Part shown: in pieces, positions 1 to 7,688 of the stretch
Numbering within the stretch: position 1 is the first letter of the stretch
Layout: every line of letters begins with the position of its first letter
Assembly (NCBI RefSeq): GCF_900104445.1
Contig: NZ_FNJI01000029.1
Location: forward strand, 1 to 64,000
DNA length: 64,000 bases
Direction: 5' to 3'
Source: Desulforhopalus singaporensis
GTDB taxonomy: Bacteria; Desulfobacterota; Desulfobulbia; Desulfobulbales; Desulfocapsaceae
The notes under the pieces: generated by a model
Told to the model about the DNA's origin: nothing
Seen by the model: the letters and a program-made list of their open reading frames with translations, nothing else
The model's database searches: none
Position numbers and translations under genes: made by a program

Positions 1-159
1 CGAACCTCGATCATCGTGACCACAAATCTCAGCTTTAGAGAGTGGTCACAGGTTTTTGGGGATGCGAAGATGACGACTGCACTACTTGATCGTTTGACAC
101 ATCATTGCGACATCGTAGAAACCGGCAATGAGAGTTATCGGCTGAAAAATAGAAAATAA
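1..159 (+). CDS. istB: IstB-like ATPase, C-terminal fragment (5' part outside window)
   Basis: Reading frame 1 from the first base gives 52 residues and a TAA stop at 157-159. The peptide contains [15 protein letters not shown], then [14 protein letters not shown] and SYRLKN, the typical C-terminal signature of the AAA+ helper protein of IS21 elements. IstB loads onto DNA and activates the IstA transposase. Only the C-terminus is visible, so it cannot be told whether the element is intact. Confidence 0.85.
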   Translation, partial: RTSIIVTTNLSFREWSQVFGDAKMTTALLDRLTHHCDIVETGNESYRLKNRK

Positions 160-307
160 GTTCATCATTTACTATCCGCCCCAGTTGAGTTCTGCCGCTC
201 CGACGAGCATTTTGGTGGGCCCATTCTCGCGCCAGAACTCAATTGGGGCTACCTTGAGATGAAAGCTTTAAAATAACAGGATTAATGGAACCCCCTTTTT
301 ACTTTTT

Positions 308-359
308 GGGGGTCATTTTTGGACGCTGACAGGGGGTCAATTTTGAATGCTGATTGACA
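308..359 (+). repeat. IS21-type terminal repeat units
   Basis: Two related units, GGGGGTCATTTTTGGACGC (from 308) and GGGGGTCAATTTTGAATGC (from 332), lie head to tail and end in TGATTGACA. Tandem GGGGTCA-type units at the ends are the usual transposase-binding sites of IS21 elements. Confidence 0.7.
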
Positions 360-704
360 ATATTTGCTCAATATTTAGGTATCCAACTCGTTGAGGCTGG
401 AAGAGGCCACTGCAAAGTCTGTCTGCCACTTAAAAAACATTTTCTGAATGCTGCTAACGTTGTTCACGGTGGTGTGATTTTCGCGTTAGCCGATGTGCCC
501 TTCGCAATTGCATTAAATAGTCATGGAAAGTTGGCATTGGCAATAAATGCTCATATTTCTTTTTTAAAGAGTAAATCTGATGGCACTCTCTACGCAGAAG
601 CCAAAGAGATTAACGAACCGCATCGATTAGGTGCTTATGATGTTCTGGTGGAAAAAGGAGAAGTAATCGCCAAGTTTAGTGGAATGGTCTACCGGAAAAA
701 ATAA
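360..704 (+). pseudogene. PaaI-like hotdog thioesterase, 5' end removed by IS21
   Basis: From 360 the DNA is nearly identical to the intact thioesterase gene at 19040-19426, but the first 12 codons and the native ribosome binding site are replaced by the IS21 end. A chance ATG at 354 inside the IS reads into the frame. It is not preceded by a convincing Shine-Dalgarno site, so expression is doubtful. The copy also differs by a two-codon deletion near the end (VEKGE against VEDEEGE) and by Pro for Ala in the helix after HGG (LADVPF against LADVAF). The thioesterase core HGGVIFALAD is retained. It is half of a long direct duplication that flanks the island. Confidence 0.8.
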
Positions 705-754
705 CGTATTCTCTTAAACAACAATATCTACTGTCCTATAGCTGTCCTGGAAGC

Positions 755-795
755 AAAACAGCCACTCAGAGAAAAGTCTCTAAGTGGCTGTTTTT
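755..795. terminator. Bidirectional terminator, copy A
   Basis: AAAACAGCCACT, a central loop and AGTGGCTGTTTTT form a stem with an A-run on one side and a T-run on the other. It lies between the thioesterase copy and the tRNA remnant. The same hairpin recurs at 19486-19526 and, diverged, at 18846-18885. Confidence 0.75.
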
Positions 796-797
796 AT

Positions 798-845
798 TGG
801 AGCCAGCAAGCGGGATCGAACCGCTGGCCTGCGCTTTGCGAGAGA
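798..845 (-). repeat. 3'-half remnant of tRNA-Thr (att-like copy A)
   Basis: The sequence from the encoded CCA (complement at 798-800) through the T arm and variable loop to the anticodon arm matches the intact tRNA-Thr at 19529-19604 except for an A to G change in the anticodon-loop region (CTTTGCG against CTTTACG). The match stops at about 845, after which phage-repressor sequence begins. This is the expected form of an attachment-site duplication left by integration into a tRNA 3' half. Confidence 0.75.
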
Positions 846-847
846 AT

Positions 848-994
848 AGCACCGTCAAGATTAAAAGACTTGTCAGGCAAGGTGGAAAGTTGTTAATACG
901 ATCTCAGGACCGAGAAAATTACCCTGACTACGAGGCTGAGGAAGACTTCTATCTGATCGGTCGGGTTATATGGCTAGGCCATGAGGTGAAATGA
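848..994 (+). pseudogene. S24/LexA-type phage repressor, C-terminal fragment 1
   Basis: The frame STVKIKRLVRQGGKLL ... FYLIGRVIWLGHEVK matches the C-terminal half of S24-family self-cleaving repressors. The Lys in the VKIKRL segment lies where the catalytic Lys of the Ser/Lys dyad normally sits. The DNA-binding HTH, the cleavage site and the Ser half are missing, and the fragment is fused directly to the tRNA remnant. It is therefore debris of a prophage or ICE regulator, not a functional gene. A second tail occurs at 3531-3602. Confidence 0.65.
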
Positions 995-1022
995 AGCATT
1001 TTTTCAATCTTTCTGCATCGCT

Positions 1023-2108
1023 ATGGATAATGAATCGAATAATTTAGAAAAAATTGGCTTTGACAAGTGGTTGCTGGAACGAGTTCCTGCTGAAAGCCTC
1101 GAACAATTCGAAATAGCAAGAGTGGTCGCTGTTCACAAAGATAGCTATACCATAAGCAATGGAGAAGTTGAGGTTTTATCGGAGTTGATAGGTAAAATAT
1201 TATTTAGTGCTAACTCACCAGTTGAATATCCAGCGGTGGGAGATTGGGTTCTTGCCAATTTTTATGACAACAATACATTCGCAATAATCCACAAAATCTT
1301 GCCTCGCAAGTCTTTATTAAAAAGAAAAACACCAGGAAAAAAAGTCGACTTTCAGTTAATTGCCGCAAATATCGATGTTGCATTTATTGTCCAGTCTCTA
1401 AATGAAAATTTCAACCTCCGGCGCCTGGAACGTTATTTGGTGATGGCTAACGAGAGTCAAATTCAACCAATTGTACTTTTGAGTAAGAGTGATCTGCTTG
1501 ATAACGAAGTTATAACAGGGATAACAGAAGATATTAATAAGATTATGCCAAACTTACGAGTTATCCCTTTTAGCAATAAAAATGATTCCTGTTTAGACAA
1601 TGTAAAAGGAATTATGCAAGCAGGTCTAACATATTGCCTACTGGGATCATCTGGAGTAGGCAAAACAACCTTAATCAACAATTTATTAGGTGAAGAAAAA
1701 TATATTACTAAAACAGTTAGTAAAAAAGAGAGTAAAGGAAAACATGCTACAACGCATAGGCAACTGATCAAACTGGATTCTGGAGCACTAGTAGTAGACA
1801 CACCAGGAATGCGTGAACTCGGAAATTTATCGGTAGCTTCAGGACTTGAAGAAACTTTTTCCGATATTTTCGAACTTTCAGAAAAATGTCGGTTTAGGAA
1901 TTGTAAGCATGTTAACGAAAAAGGATGCGCAGTATTAAATGCTGTGGAAGATGGACAACTATCTGCGAAGAGGTACCAGAATTATATAAAAATGACTAAA
2001 GAATCTACTTTCAATGAAATGTCATATTTTGAAAAAAAGAAAAAAAATAAACAGTTTGGAAAATTCGTTAAAACTGTCATGAAACATAAGAAAAGTCGTG
2101 GATATTAA
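1023..2108 (+). CDS. rsgA: RsgA-like ribosome small-subunit-dependent GTPase
   Basis: This 361-aa circularly permuted GTPase belongs to the RsgA/YjeQ family, which checks late maturation of the 30S subunit. The domain order is an N-terminal OB fold, then LLSKSD (G4, about residue 153), the P-loop GSSGVGKT (208-215), DTPGMRE (G3), and a C-terminal zinc knuckle C289-x4-C294-x-H296-x5-C302. All key residues are present, so it could be active. It sits in an AT-rich island between two phage-repressor tails and is probably a second copy beyond the housekeeping gene (inference). The ATG at 1023 is the first in frame; no strong ribosome binding site is seen. Confidence 0.9.
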   Translation: MDNESNNLEKIGFDKWLLERVPAESLEQFEIARVVAVHKDSYTISNGEVEVLSELIGKILFSANSPVEYPAVGDWVLANFYDNNTFAIIHKILPRKSLLKRKTPGKKVDFQLIAANIDVAFIVQSLNENFNLRRLERYLVMANESQIQPIVLLSKSDLLDNEVITGITEDINKIMPNLRVIPFSNKNDSCLDNVKGIMQAGLTYCLLGSSGVGKTTLINNLLGEEKYITKTVSKKESKGKHATTHRQLIKLDSGALVVDTPGMRELGNLSVASGLEETFSDIFELSEKCRFRNCKHVNEKGCAVLNAVEDGQLSAKRYQNYIKMTKESTFNEMSYFEKKKKNKQFGKFVKTVMKHKKSRGY

Positions 2109-2191
2109 TTTGGTCGGTAAACAGTAGCTTTTAGTCCACGGATTTCACAAAAACACATAGTAATTTTTAGCCATATATTAAAATATATTGT

Positions 2192-2995
2192 ATGCTTAAG
2201 ATAGATAAAATACATAAAAACGAGTGGTGTTTTTCTGAGCCATATGACAGCAGAAGCTCATTTGAAGAGTTTGAAGTTGTATTGGAATTAATGGATGCTG
2301 GAAAATTAGAGCAATCAGAGAAAAAACTAAAACATTTTATAAAAAAACACCCTTATCACATTGATGCATGGCATCATCTTTCTCTCATATATGCATGGCA
2401 GGGTTTTGAACTCGAAGCATACCTAGCAGCCAGGGAAGCAGTCAGAATCGGTGTTGAAGCACTACCAACAACATTCAAATGGAAATCAAGCAAAATAGAA
2501 TGGGGACATTTAGAAAATAGACCTTTCTTAAGAGCATGTCATCACTTAGGCTTAATTCTTCATGAGAGAAAAGAAACTGAAAAGGCGATTGAAATATTTG
2601 AAAAAATATTATCTGTATGTCCGAACGACAATATCGGCATAAGGCTTTATTTGCCCTTACTTTGGTTTGAATCCAACGATATAGACTCAATAATAAGCCA
2701 TTGTAAAAAACATAACGATACATACATGCCAGAAATAGCTTACAATCTTCCTTTAGCCTTAATGATGAAGGGTGATTTTGAGGCTGCAGAATCCCTCATT
2801 AAAGAAGCAATTGATAATTTGCCCTTAGTTGCAAAGGAGCTTCTTAAAAAAAGACATACCAAACCTAAGAGTAACGCTTTTGGAGGTATCACGCTAGGGG
2901 GTACCGATCAAGCTTATGAATACTGGAAAAACTATGGTTTGTTTTGGAAAGGTAAAAAAGAATATTTAGAATTTATTAAGAAAATAAAGGTGTAA
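2192..2995 (+). CDS. TPR-containing protein of unknown function
   Basis: This 267-aa soluble protein has at least two TPR-like helical pairs: around residues 30-70 (KKHPYHIDAWHHLSLIYAW) and 110-150 (HLGLILHERKETEKAIEIFEKIL). A conserved-looking Gly-rich segment, NAFGGITLGGTDQAYEYW, lies near the C-terminus, where the protein ends in a basic tail. Similar TPR proteins of this size are common mobile-cassette cargo; no function can be assigned. The base composition is strongly AT-rich like its neighbours. A candidate integron attC begins at its stop codon. Confidence 0.75.
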   Translation: MLKIDKIHKNEWCFSEPYDSRSSFEEFEVVLELMDAGKLEQSEKKLKHFIKKHPYHIDAWHHLSLIYAWQGFELEAYLAAREAVRIGVEALPTTFKWKSSKIEWGHLENRPFLRACHHLGLILHERKETEKAIEIFEKILSVCPNDNIGIRLYLPLLWFESNDIDSIISHCKKHNDTYMPEIAYNLPLALMMKGDFEAAESLIKEAIDNLPLVAKELLKKRHTKPKSNAFGGITLGGTDQAYEYWKNYGLFWKGKKEYLEFIKKIKV

Positions 2996-3046
2996 CCAAA
3001 CGCTCCAGAAGTGCTCGCTGAAGCTCGTCGGCGAACTTATCGTTAG
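2993..3046 (+). other. Candidate integron attC site
   Basis: The stop codon of the TPR gene begins TAACCAAACGCTCCAGAAG, which resembles the 5' half of many cassette attC sites. The segment ends GGCGAACTTATCGTTAG, with the GTTAG of a 3' core site. TAAC pairs with GTTA, and AAGT..TCGC pairs with GCGA.ACTT around a 12-nt loop, but the spacers are unequal, so a canonical attC fold is not certain. If real, the TPR gene is a gene cassette. Confidence 0.4.
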
Positions 3047-3069
3047 AAAATCAGAAAGGACAATTCTCT

Positions 3070-3459
3070 ATGATCAATATTGCTTGGCATGAATTAATAT
3101 CTTGGGCACTAGTAATAATTAGTAGCACTCTTTTCATTGTCGAAAAACGTTCAAACAGTCAAACAAAAAATTTCATGATGTTACAGGGGCTTTTACAAGC
3201 TTGCAGAAAAAAGGTTATGTTATATGCTCATTTACAAGGTGAAATTCAATCACATGGCCCTGAAAATATACCGAAAAGAGAATATGCTCTATTGGTTAAA
3301 ACATTATATTCAGATCATGAATCACTGATGCAAAACATTATGGGGTGCATGCGCGCAATAGAGCCTAAAAAAGGTGAGTCGTTCAACGTTGATGAGTTTT
3401 TGAATAGATCTAGTTATATTCCTACAACTGAGAATGTAAGTAACCACGAACAGCAATAA
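3070..3459 (+). CDS. Small single-pass membrane protein, unknown
   Basis: This 129-aa protein has one N-terminal hydrophobic segment (ISWALVIISSTLFIV, about residues 10-24) followed by a cytoplasmic, mostly helical domain rich in Lys, Gln and Glu. A GAAAGGA-type ribosome binding site lies just upstream of the ATG. No family is recognised. It lies directly after the candidate attC, in the same orientation as its neighbours, as expected for cassette cargo. Confidence 0.65.
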   Translation: MINIAWHELISWALVIISSTLFIVEKRSNSQTKNFMMLQGLLQACRKKVMLYAHLQGEIQSHGPENIPKREYALLVKTLYSDHESLMQNIMGCMRAIEPKKGESFNVDEFLNRSSYIPTTENVSNHEQQ

Positions 3460-3530
3460 GCAAAAATATATAAGAAAAATATTTGGGAGCAATCTTTCAC
3501 CATCTCTGAAGTTCGCCGTTGAACTCTACG

Positions 3531-3602
3531 TATGACTATGATGCAGAGGAAGACTTCTATCTGATCGGCCGGGTGATCTGGCTGGGGCATGAGGTTAAAT
3601 AG
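3531..3602 (+). pseudogene. S24/LexA-type phage repressor, C-terminal fragment 2
   Basis: The frame YDYDAEEDFYLIGRVIWLGHEVK ends in TAG at 3600-3602 and repeats the last 20 or so residues of the fragment at 848-994, with several silent base changes. The two fragments therefore come from related but distinct repressor genes, or from an old duplication. Nothing upstream of about 3528 matches the repressor. Confidence 0.6.
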
Positions 3603-3829
3603 AACAACGAGATAACAATTAGCCAAGAAAACAAACTAAGTGTAATTTGTTTTTTTCATCAATTGCAGGATTTCTGGAAATGCTCACACCTAACATATTA
3701 AAAAAAACTGGGAAGTCTATAATCAATGAAGTATATTAAATAATATTATTATAAAATTATACACAATTAATCCATAAACAATTATCCGCTTAAGATTTCC
3801 TGCAAACTAAAAGTTATGCAATAGAAAAC

Positions 3830-5029
3830 ATGAAAATAATAACTAATCCAATTGAAATTGATCAGGCTTTAGTTGGTATGATTAAAAAATATAAAAACTA
3901 CTTCATAGCTACCGCCTGGGCATCATTAGGATCAAAAGCTTCATTAGCATTATTAAAAAACCGAAATCGTATAAAAAAAATGGTTGTAGGCATTCACTTT
4001 TATCAAACACACCCTAACTTCATAAAGGAATTTATAAACAGCGAAAGCGTAAAGTTCATACTAAAAACAAGCGGAGTATATCACCCTAAAGCTTACCTTT
4101 TCTATAATTCACCAGAGGATTGGGAATGTATTATAGGTAGTGCGAATTTCACCGAGTCCGCACTATCAAAAAACTCAGAAATAGTTGTTCATTTAAAAAG
4201 TTCCGATCCTTACGCTACATCTGTCTACGAAACTCTTACAGCAACTATTAATAACTATTGGGAAAAATCCGAGTCAGTCGATAAAAATTTTTACAAAAAT
4301 TATATTAATGTCTGGAAAAAGAATCAAAAAAAAGTCAAAAAACTTTCTGAACAATACGGAAGAAATAACAGCAATAAGCCACTTGTTAAATCAAAATTAT
4401 TCACACTGACATGGGACAAATATTTTAAACAAATCAAGAATGATAAGTTTCATTCCTTCAAAGGAAGAATTGAATTACTCGATACAGTTCAAAGTTACTT
4501 TGAACATGAGAAACATTTCTATAAATTCGAGAAAATTCAAAGAAGAGAAGTAGCTGGCATAGCAACTTCCAATCAAAGTGAATCTGCCATAGAATGGGGT
4601 TGGTTTGGAAGTATGATTGGTTCAGGTAAATTCCAAAATAGAATTAACAGTAATAATGTTTACATATCCGATGCACTTGATTGCATCCCACTACACGGGG
4701 AAATTGATAAAACTAATTACAATTGCTTTGTTAATTATTTTAACCAAGCCTTCCCTGATGGTGGCTCAGGTGTCGCAATAGCCAGCAGGTTACTAGCTAT
4801 GAAAAGGCCAGACTATTTTGTATGCATAGACAAACAAAACCGTACTAAATTATGTGATGAATTTGGTTTACCCAAGTCTGTATCATTCGAATCGTATTGG
4901 GATGATATTATAGAGCGCATATTAGACTCTATTTGGTGGAACTCAAAAAAACCATCAAACACATTACAAGCTAAAGCTTGGAACGGTAGAGTCGCTATGC
5001 TGGATGCTATATTTTACGAAGAAAAATAA
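3830..5029 (+). CDS. PLD-superfamily nuclease-like protein
   Basis: This 399-aa protein has an N-terminal phospholipase-D-like domain. It carries the HxK half-motif in YHPKAYLFY (about residues 84-92), followed by GSANFTESALSKNSE, the usual continuation of PLD-type nucleases such as BfiI-like restriction enzymes. Only one such motif is present, so it would act as a dimer (family knowledge). The C-terminal 200 residues (KAWNGRVAMLDAI near the end) are unrecognised and may be a specificity or partner domain. Its place in an AT-rich island next to a methylase operon suggests a defence role, which is inference. No clear ribosome binding site precedes the ATG. Confidence 0.65.
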   Translation: MKIITNPIEIDQALVGMIKKYKNYFIATAWASLGSKASLALLKNRNRIKKMVVGIHFYQTHPNFIKEFINSESVKFILKTSGVYHPKAYLFYNSPEDWECIIGSANFTESALSKNSEIVVHLKSSDPYATSVYETLTATINNYWEKSESVDKNFYKNYINVWKKNQKKVKKLSEQYGRNNSNKPLVKSKLFTLTWDKYFKQIKNDKFHSFKGRIELLDTVQSYFEHEKHFYKFEKIQRREVAGIATSNQSESAIEWGWFGSMIGSGKFQNRINSNNVYISDALDCIPLHGEIDKTNYNCFVNYFNQAFPDGGSGVAIASRLLAMKRPDYFVCIDKQNRTKLCDEFGLPKSVSFESYWDDIIERILDSIWWNSKKPSNTLQAKAWNGRVAMLDAIFYEEK

Positions 5030-5114
5030 GCATAATTATACATTAAACAGGAACTCGCCAAAGCTCGCCAGTCACTTCAAATTAAATACCAACAAAAAAC
5101 AGAGAGAGTTAAAA

Positions 5115-5582
5115 TTGAAAAATACTGCAAAATTATCGGAATGTAGAACATATCGTTATGCTTTGTGGCGCACTTGGGACAATTCAAAACCTCAAGTTAT
5201 GTTTGTCGGTCTGAACCCTTCCACAGCAGATGAAACAACAGATGATCCAACATTAACCAGATGTATTAATTACGCTCAATCATGGGGCTATGGTGGTGTT
5301 TTTATGGCTAACTTGTTCGCCTTTCGTGCCACTAACCCTTTAGACATGAAAGCAGCATACGATCCTGTTGGCCCTGAAAACAACAAATGGCTTAAACACT
5401 TAGCAAAGGATGCAGCACTTGTTGTAGCTGCATGGGGTAATGATGGCTCTTATTTGGATCGTTCTAAACAAGTATTAGAACTAATACCACATATGCACTG
5501 TCTAAAGTTAAATAAATCTGGAGAGCCTGCACATCCACTGTATCTGGCTGCTAATATACATCCTGTGCCAATGGGCATTTAA
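5115..5582 (+). CDS. DUF1643 family protein
   Basis: This is a DUF1643 protein of about 155 residues. It shows SECRTYRYALWRTW, FVGLNPSTADETTDDPT and MANLFAFRATNP, the standard conserved blocks of the family, whose function is unknown. The frame stays open to 5004 upstream, but homologous proteins begin about 8 residues before the SECRTYRY block. This places the start at a TTG at 5115, preceded by GAGAGAG. DUF1643 genes are often found as integron cassettes, which fits the attC-like sequence after its stop. Confidence 0.85.
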   Translation: MKNTAKLSECRTYRYALWRTWDNSKPQVMFVGLNPSTADETTDDPTLTRCINYAQSWGYGGVFMANLFAFRATNPLDMKAAYDPVGPENNKWLKHLAKDAALVVAAWGNDGSYLDRSKQVLELIPHMHCLKLNKSGEPAHPLYLAANIHPVPMGI

Positions 5583-5636
5583 CAAGTCTCTAAAAAAAGC
5601 CGCCGAAAACCGCGTCTCTTTTTTTTTTGCTAGGGC
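5578..5636 (+). other. attC-like or terminator hairpin after the DUF1643 gene
   Basis: The stop region TTTAACAAGTCTCT resembles the 5' core of many attC sites, and the segment ends GCTAGGGC, one base from a GTTAGGGC core. The middle pairs an A-run with a T-run around GCCGCCGAAAACCGCG, so a Rho-independent terminator explains it equally well. Confidence 0.35.
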
Positions 5637-5716
5637 ATTAAGATATACTTATTTTTGCAACAAATGTCAGTCTTTTTAATATTTACCTAAAAGCAACAAG
5701 CTATCCGCCCAAAATT

Positions 5717-6076
5717 ATGGAACAGCTGATAACAATTTCTGAAGATTCGCCCACCACTACAAGTATAATCCCAGAAAACGACGGTACCCTTCCCTACCTT
5801 AAATATGAGATACTTATAAGCAATCCATACTGCTATACAGAATTAGAATTTTTCAAAGAAGTTCATCATGTAAAGAGAAACAAGCCACACCTGAAGATCG
5901 ATAGCTATCGTCTTAGGCGTATGCATTTACCGAAAAGATTTGGATGGGGTGTCCACATCAACGAGCAAAAGAAAATTGCTATTATTCCTTGTGAATCAGC
6001 ACAGTATCAAAAATTATTGGAAGATGAATCGGTAAAGAAGCTAGGGGCGTATCGAAACCAGAAGAGAGAGAATTAA
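5717..6076 (+). CDS. DUF6157-like protein
   Basis: This 119-aa protein has a central ISNPYCYTELEFFKEVHHVKR block and LPKRFGWGVHINEQKKIAI. I associate this pattern (NPY.YT, then LPKRYGWGIH) with the DUF6157 family of small proteins of unknown function. There is no signal peptide or membrane segment. It lies co-directionally between the DUF1643 and PIN-like genes, with AT-rich spacers on both sides. Confidence 0.55.
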   Translation: MEQLITISEDSPTTTSIIPENDGTLPYLKYEILISNPYCYTELEFFKEVHHVKRNKPHLKIDSYRLRRMHLPKRFGWGVHINEQKKIAIIPCESAQYQKLLEDESVKKLGAYRNQKREN

Positions 6077-6140
6077 CGACTTGTGCTATTAATAAAACGT
6101 TATGATGTGCAACACACCTGATCCCCTATAAGGAGCCAAA

Positions 6141-6743
6141 TTGTCTACCAATTACGTGTTGATCGATCTGGAAAACGTCCAGCCTAAAAACTTGAATATC
6201 CTTCTAAATCACCCTTTTAAGATTTTTGTATTTGTTGGAGAGAACCAAGCCAAGATACCATTTGATTTAGCCTCTGTAATGCAAGAGTTTGGAGGTAACG
6301 CCCGATACCTAAAGATATCTGGTAATGGAAAAAATTCTCTGGATTTTCATCTAGCTTACTATCTTGGGAAACTTTCCACAGAAGACCCTGCCGGCTACTA
6401 CCATATAATTTCCAAAGACACAGGATTTGATCCTTTAGTAAAACATCTCAAAAAAAACAAGATAAGGATCCATAGACATAGCGATCTTGCAGAGATCCCC
6501 CTTTTGCGCATTTCAAACACTACAAACATCGATGAGAAGATCGATGCAGTTATCAAGAATCTTGCTGGAAGAGGTCAATCTAGACCTAGGAAAATTAGGA
6601 CTCTTTCGAACACAATAAACTCGCTATTTTCTGAAAAATTAAATGATCCTGATATGAAGATGTTTATCAAGACGCTCATTACCAGAAAATACGTCGCAAT
6701 CGATGGGGAAAAAGTATCTTATCACCTTTCTAAAATCGATTAA
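6141..6743 (+). CDS. PIN-like/NYN domain protein
   Basis: This 200-aa protein has an N-terminal PIN-like nuclease fold: YVLIDLENVQP (first acidic residue), KNSLDFHLAYYLGKL (second) and SKDTGFDPLVKHLKKN (third cluster), spaced as in NYN/PIN-like RNases. The C-terminal 60 residues are a basic helical region. Translation starts at TTG 6141, chosen because a good AAGGAGCC ribosome binding site stands 6-7 nt upstream. Nuclease activity is expected from the family but not shown. The target is unknown; a role in defence or RNA decay is inference. Confidence 0.65.
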   Translation: MSTNYVLIDLENVQPKNLNILLNHPFKIFVFVGENQAKIPFDLASVMQEFGGNARYLKISGNGKNSLDFHLAYYLGKLSTEDPAGYYHIISKDTGFDPLVKHLKKNKIRIHRHSDLAEIPLLRISNTTNIDEKIDAVIKNLAGRGQSRPRKIRTLSNTINSLFSEKLNDPDMKMFIKTLITRKYVAIDGEKVSYHLSKID

Positions 6744-7115
6744 AAGTATTTTTTCATTTTTCAATTTATTAATCCGAAGGGTAATTGGCGAACATTCTGG
6801 AACAGCCTGATCTATAACTTTAGACGGAATCTCAGACAGATAGGTTCAAGGGCACTGAACCCTATCTGACGTACTGATCAAAGTCATCTCTCTCTTTAAA
6901 AACGGCTGCAATAACTCTCATCTTTCAGCTAGTCGATCCTCCAAGAACTATGCTGAGCACTCGATTCTGCTCCAATCAGCCCCAAAATATTAAATCGAAG
7001 AGCATTTTGAAAGAAAAAATGGGATACATAGCACCAAAAGCAACGCAATATCAACCACATGATGCCGCAACAACCTATCCTATTAGCCTAGCTGGATTAA
7101 TAGTAGCTTGATCAA
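6744..7115. other. Gene-free stretch with a hairpin and one copy of a direct repeat
   Basis: No open reading frame with coding character is seen. It holds the inverted repeat at 6837-6868, the first copy of a 31-nt direct repeat at 6961-6991, and then the end of a group II intron remnant at 7116. It looks like eroded mobile DNA. Confidence 0.5.
6837..6868. repeat. Inverted repeat, 12-bp arms
   Basis: CAGATAGGTTCA and TGAACCCTATCTG flank a 7-nt loop, with one extra C in the right arm. No T-run follows, so it is not an obvious terminator. It could be an operator or the end of a lost element. Confidence 0.5.
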
Positions 7116-7190
7116 ATCGAGTAGCCTGGGGGACTCTCTCCCTCAGGCTTTCTAAGATTCAGACGTGAATCACTCGACTCATATAGCTTC
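7116..7190 (-). mobile_element. Group II intron 3'-end remnant (domains V and VI)
   Basis: On the minus strand 7189 to 7153 reads AGCTATATGAGTCGAG then TGATTCACGTCTGAATCT. This folds as a domain-V hairpin with the AGC triad on the 5' side and an ACG bulge on the 3' side. It is followed by a second hairpin, AGCCTGAGGGA...TCCCCCAGGCT (domain VI), and CTACTCGAT, a typical bacterial intron 3' terminus. No maturase gene or domains I-IV are visible within the next several hundred bases, so only the tail remains. Confidence 0.55.
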
Positions 7191-7322
7191 TTCACTAAAC
7201 TCTTTTTAATATCTCCCCTGAGGAATCCGCTTTCTCAAAAAAACTACGACTTGGTGTCCCCATTTTTCAACCTATTTTAGGGGAGGGAGAAGTTGTACCC
7301 AAAAGATTAATTTCAGTCCATG

Positions 7323-7688
7323 TTAGTCCTTGAACTGGATGTGCAAGCTATGCAGATCAGTATTACCGAGAACTTCAACTTCATGGGTCACTCCATTGCT
7401 CCACACCAGTTTTCCGGCTGGAATACTTTTCTCAACTACTTTGCCATCAGGGGTGGTGACCTTTATTTTACAGGCGCTGAAAAAATAGGCGATATAAGCT
7501 TTATGGGAATGCATAGGAGCTAACGCTCCAGGGTGGCGTATATTTTCGACTACTTTTACTCTTTCGTTATCGAGCAGGACTTTTGCTATATTGTTGTCTT
7601 GTTCGCTAGCAGCTCCAGTATTAGGTAACAGAATAAAACCTAAAGCCATTAACGATATGCCTACAAATATTATAACGATGTTTTTCAT
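7323..7688 (-). CDS. Exported small cupin-domain protein
   Basis: This 121-aa protein has an N-terminal hydrophobic signal segment (IVIIFVGISLMALGFILL) followed by a single cupin barrel. The metal-binding pattern is partly visible as HPGALAPMHSHKAY and, later, SNGVTHEVEVLG, with His residues that could bind a metal. It would act in the periplasm. Related secreted cupins bind small ligands or metals; the substrate cannot be told. It is transcribed opposite to the flanking small genes and stands alone. Confidence 0.7.
   Translation of the reverse strand: MKNIVIIFVGISLMALGFILLPNTGAASEQDNNIAKVLLDNERVKVVENIRHPGALAPMHSHKAYIAYFFSACKIKVTTPDGKVVEKSIPAGKLVWSNGVTHEVEVLGNTDLHSLHIQFKD

Larger units (their letters stand above)
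1..359 (+). mobile_element. Right end of an IS21-family insertion sequence
   Basis: The window opens inside an IS21-type element. It shows the last 52 codons of the IstB helper ATPase, a short non-coding tail, and a terminal array ending in ...TGATTGACA at 359. At 360 the sequence switches abruptly to one that matches the thioesterase gene duplicated at 19076 onward, which fixes the insertion boundary. The transposase (istA) and left end lie outside the window. Confidence 0.8.

Noticed and set aside
354-704. Left thioesterase as an intact gene starting at ATG 354
   Set aside because: The ATG lies inside the IS21 terminal repeat and the native start, RBS and first 12 codons are missing.
797-994. 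65-codon frame as a single gene
   Set aside because: Its first 16 codons are the tRNA-Thr remnant and the rest is a phage repressor tail. It is a junction artefact.
5030-5085. Third attC-like site before the DUF1643 gene
   Set aside because: It has CTCGCC repeats but lacks paired TAAC and GTTA core boxes.
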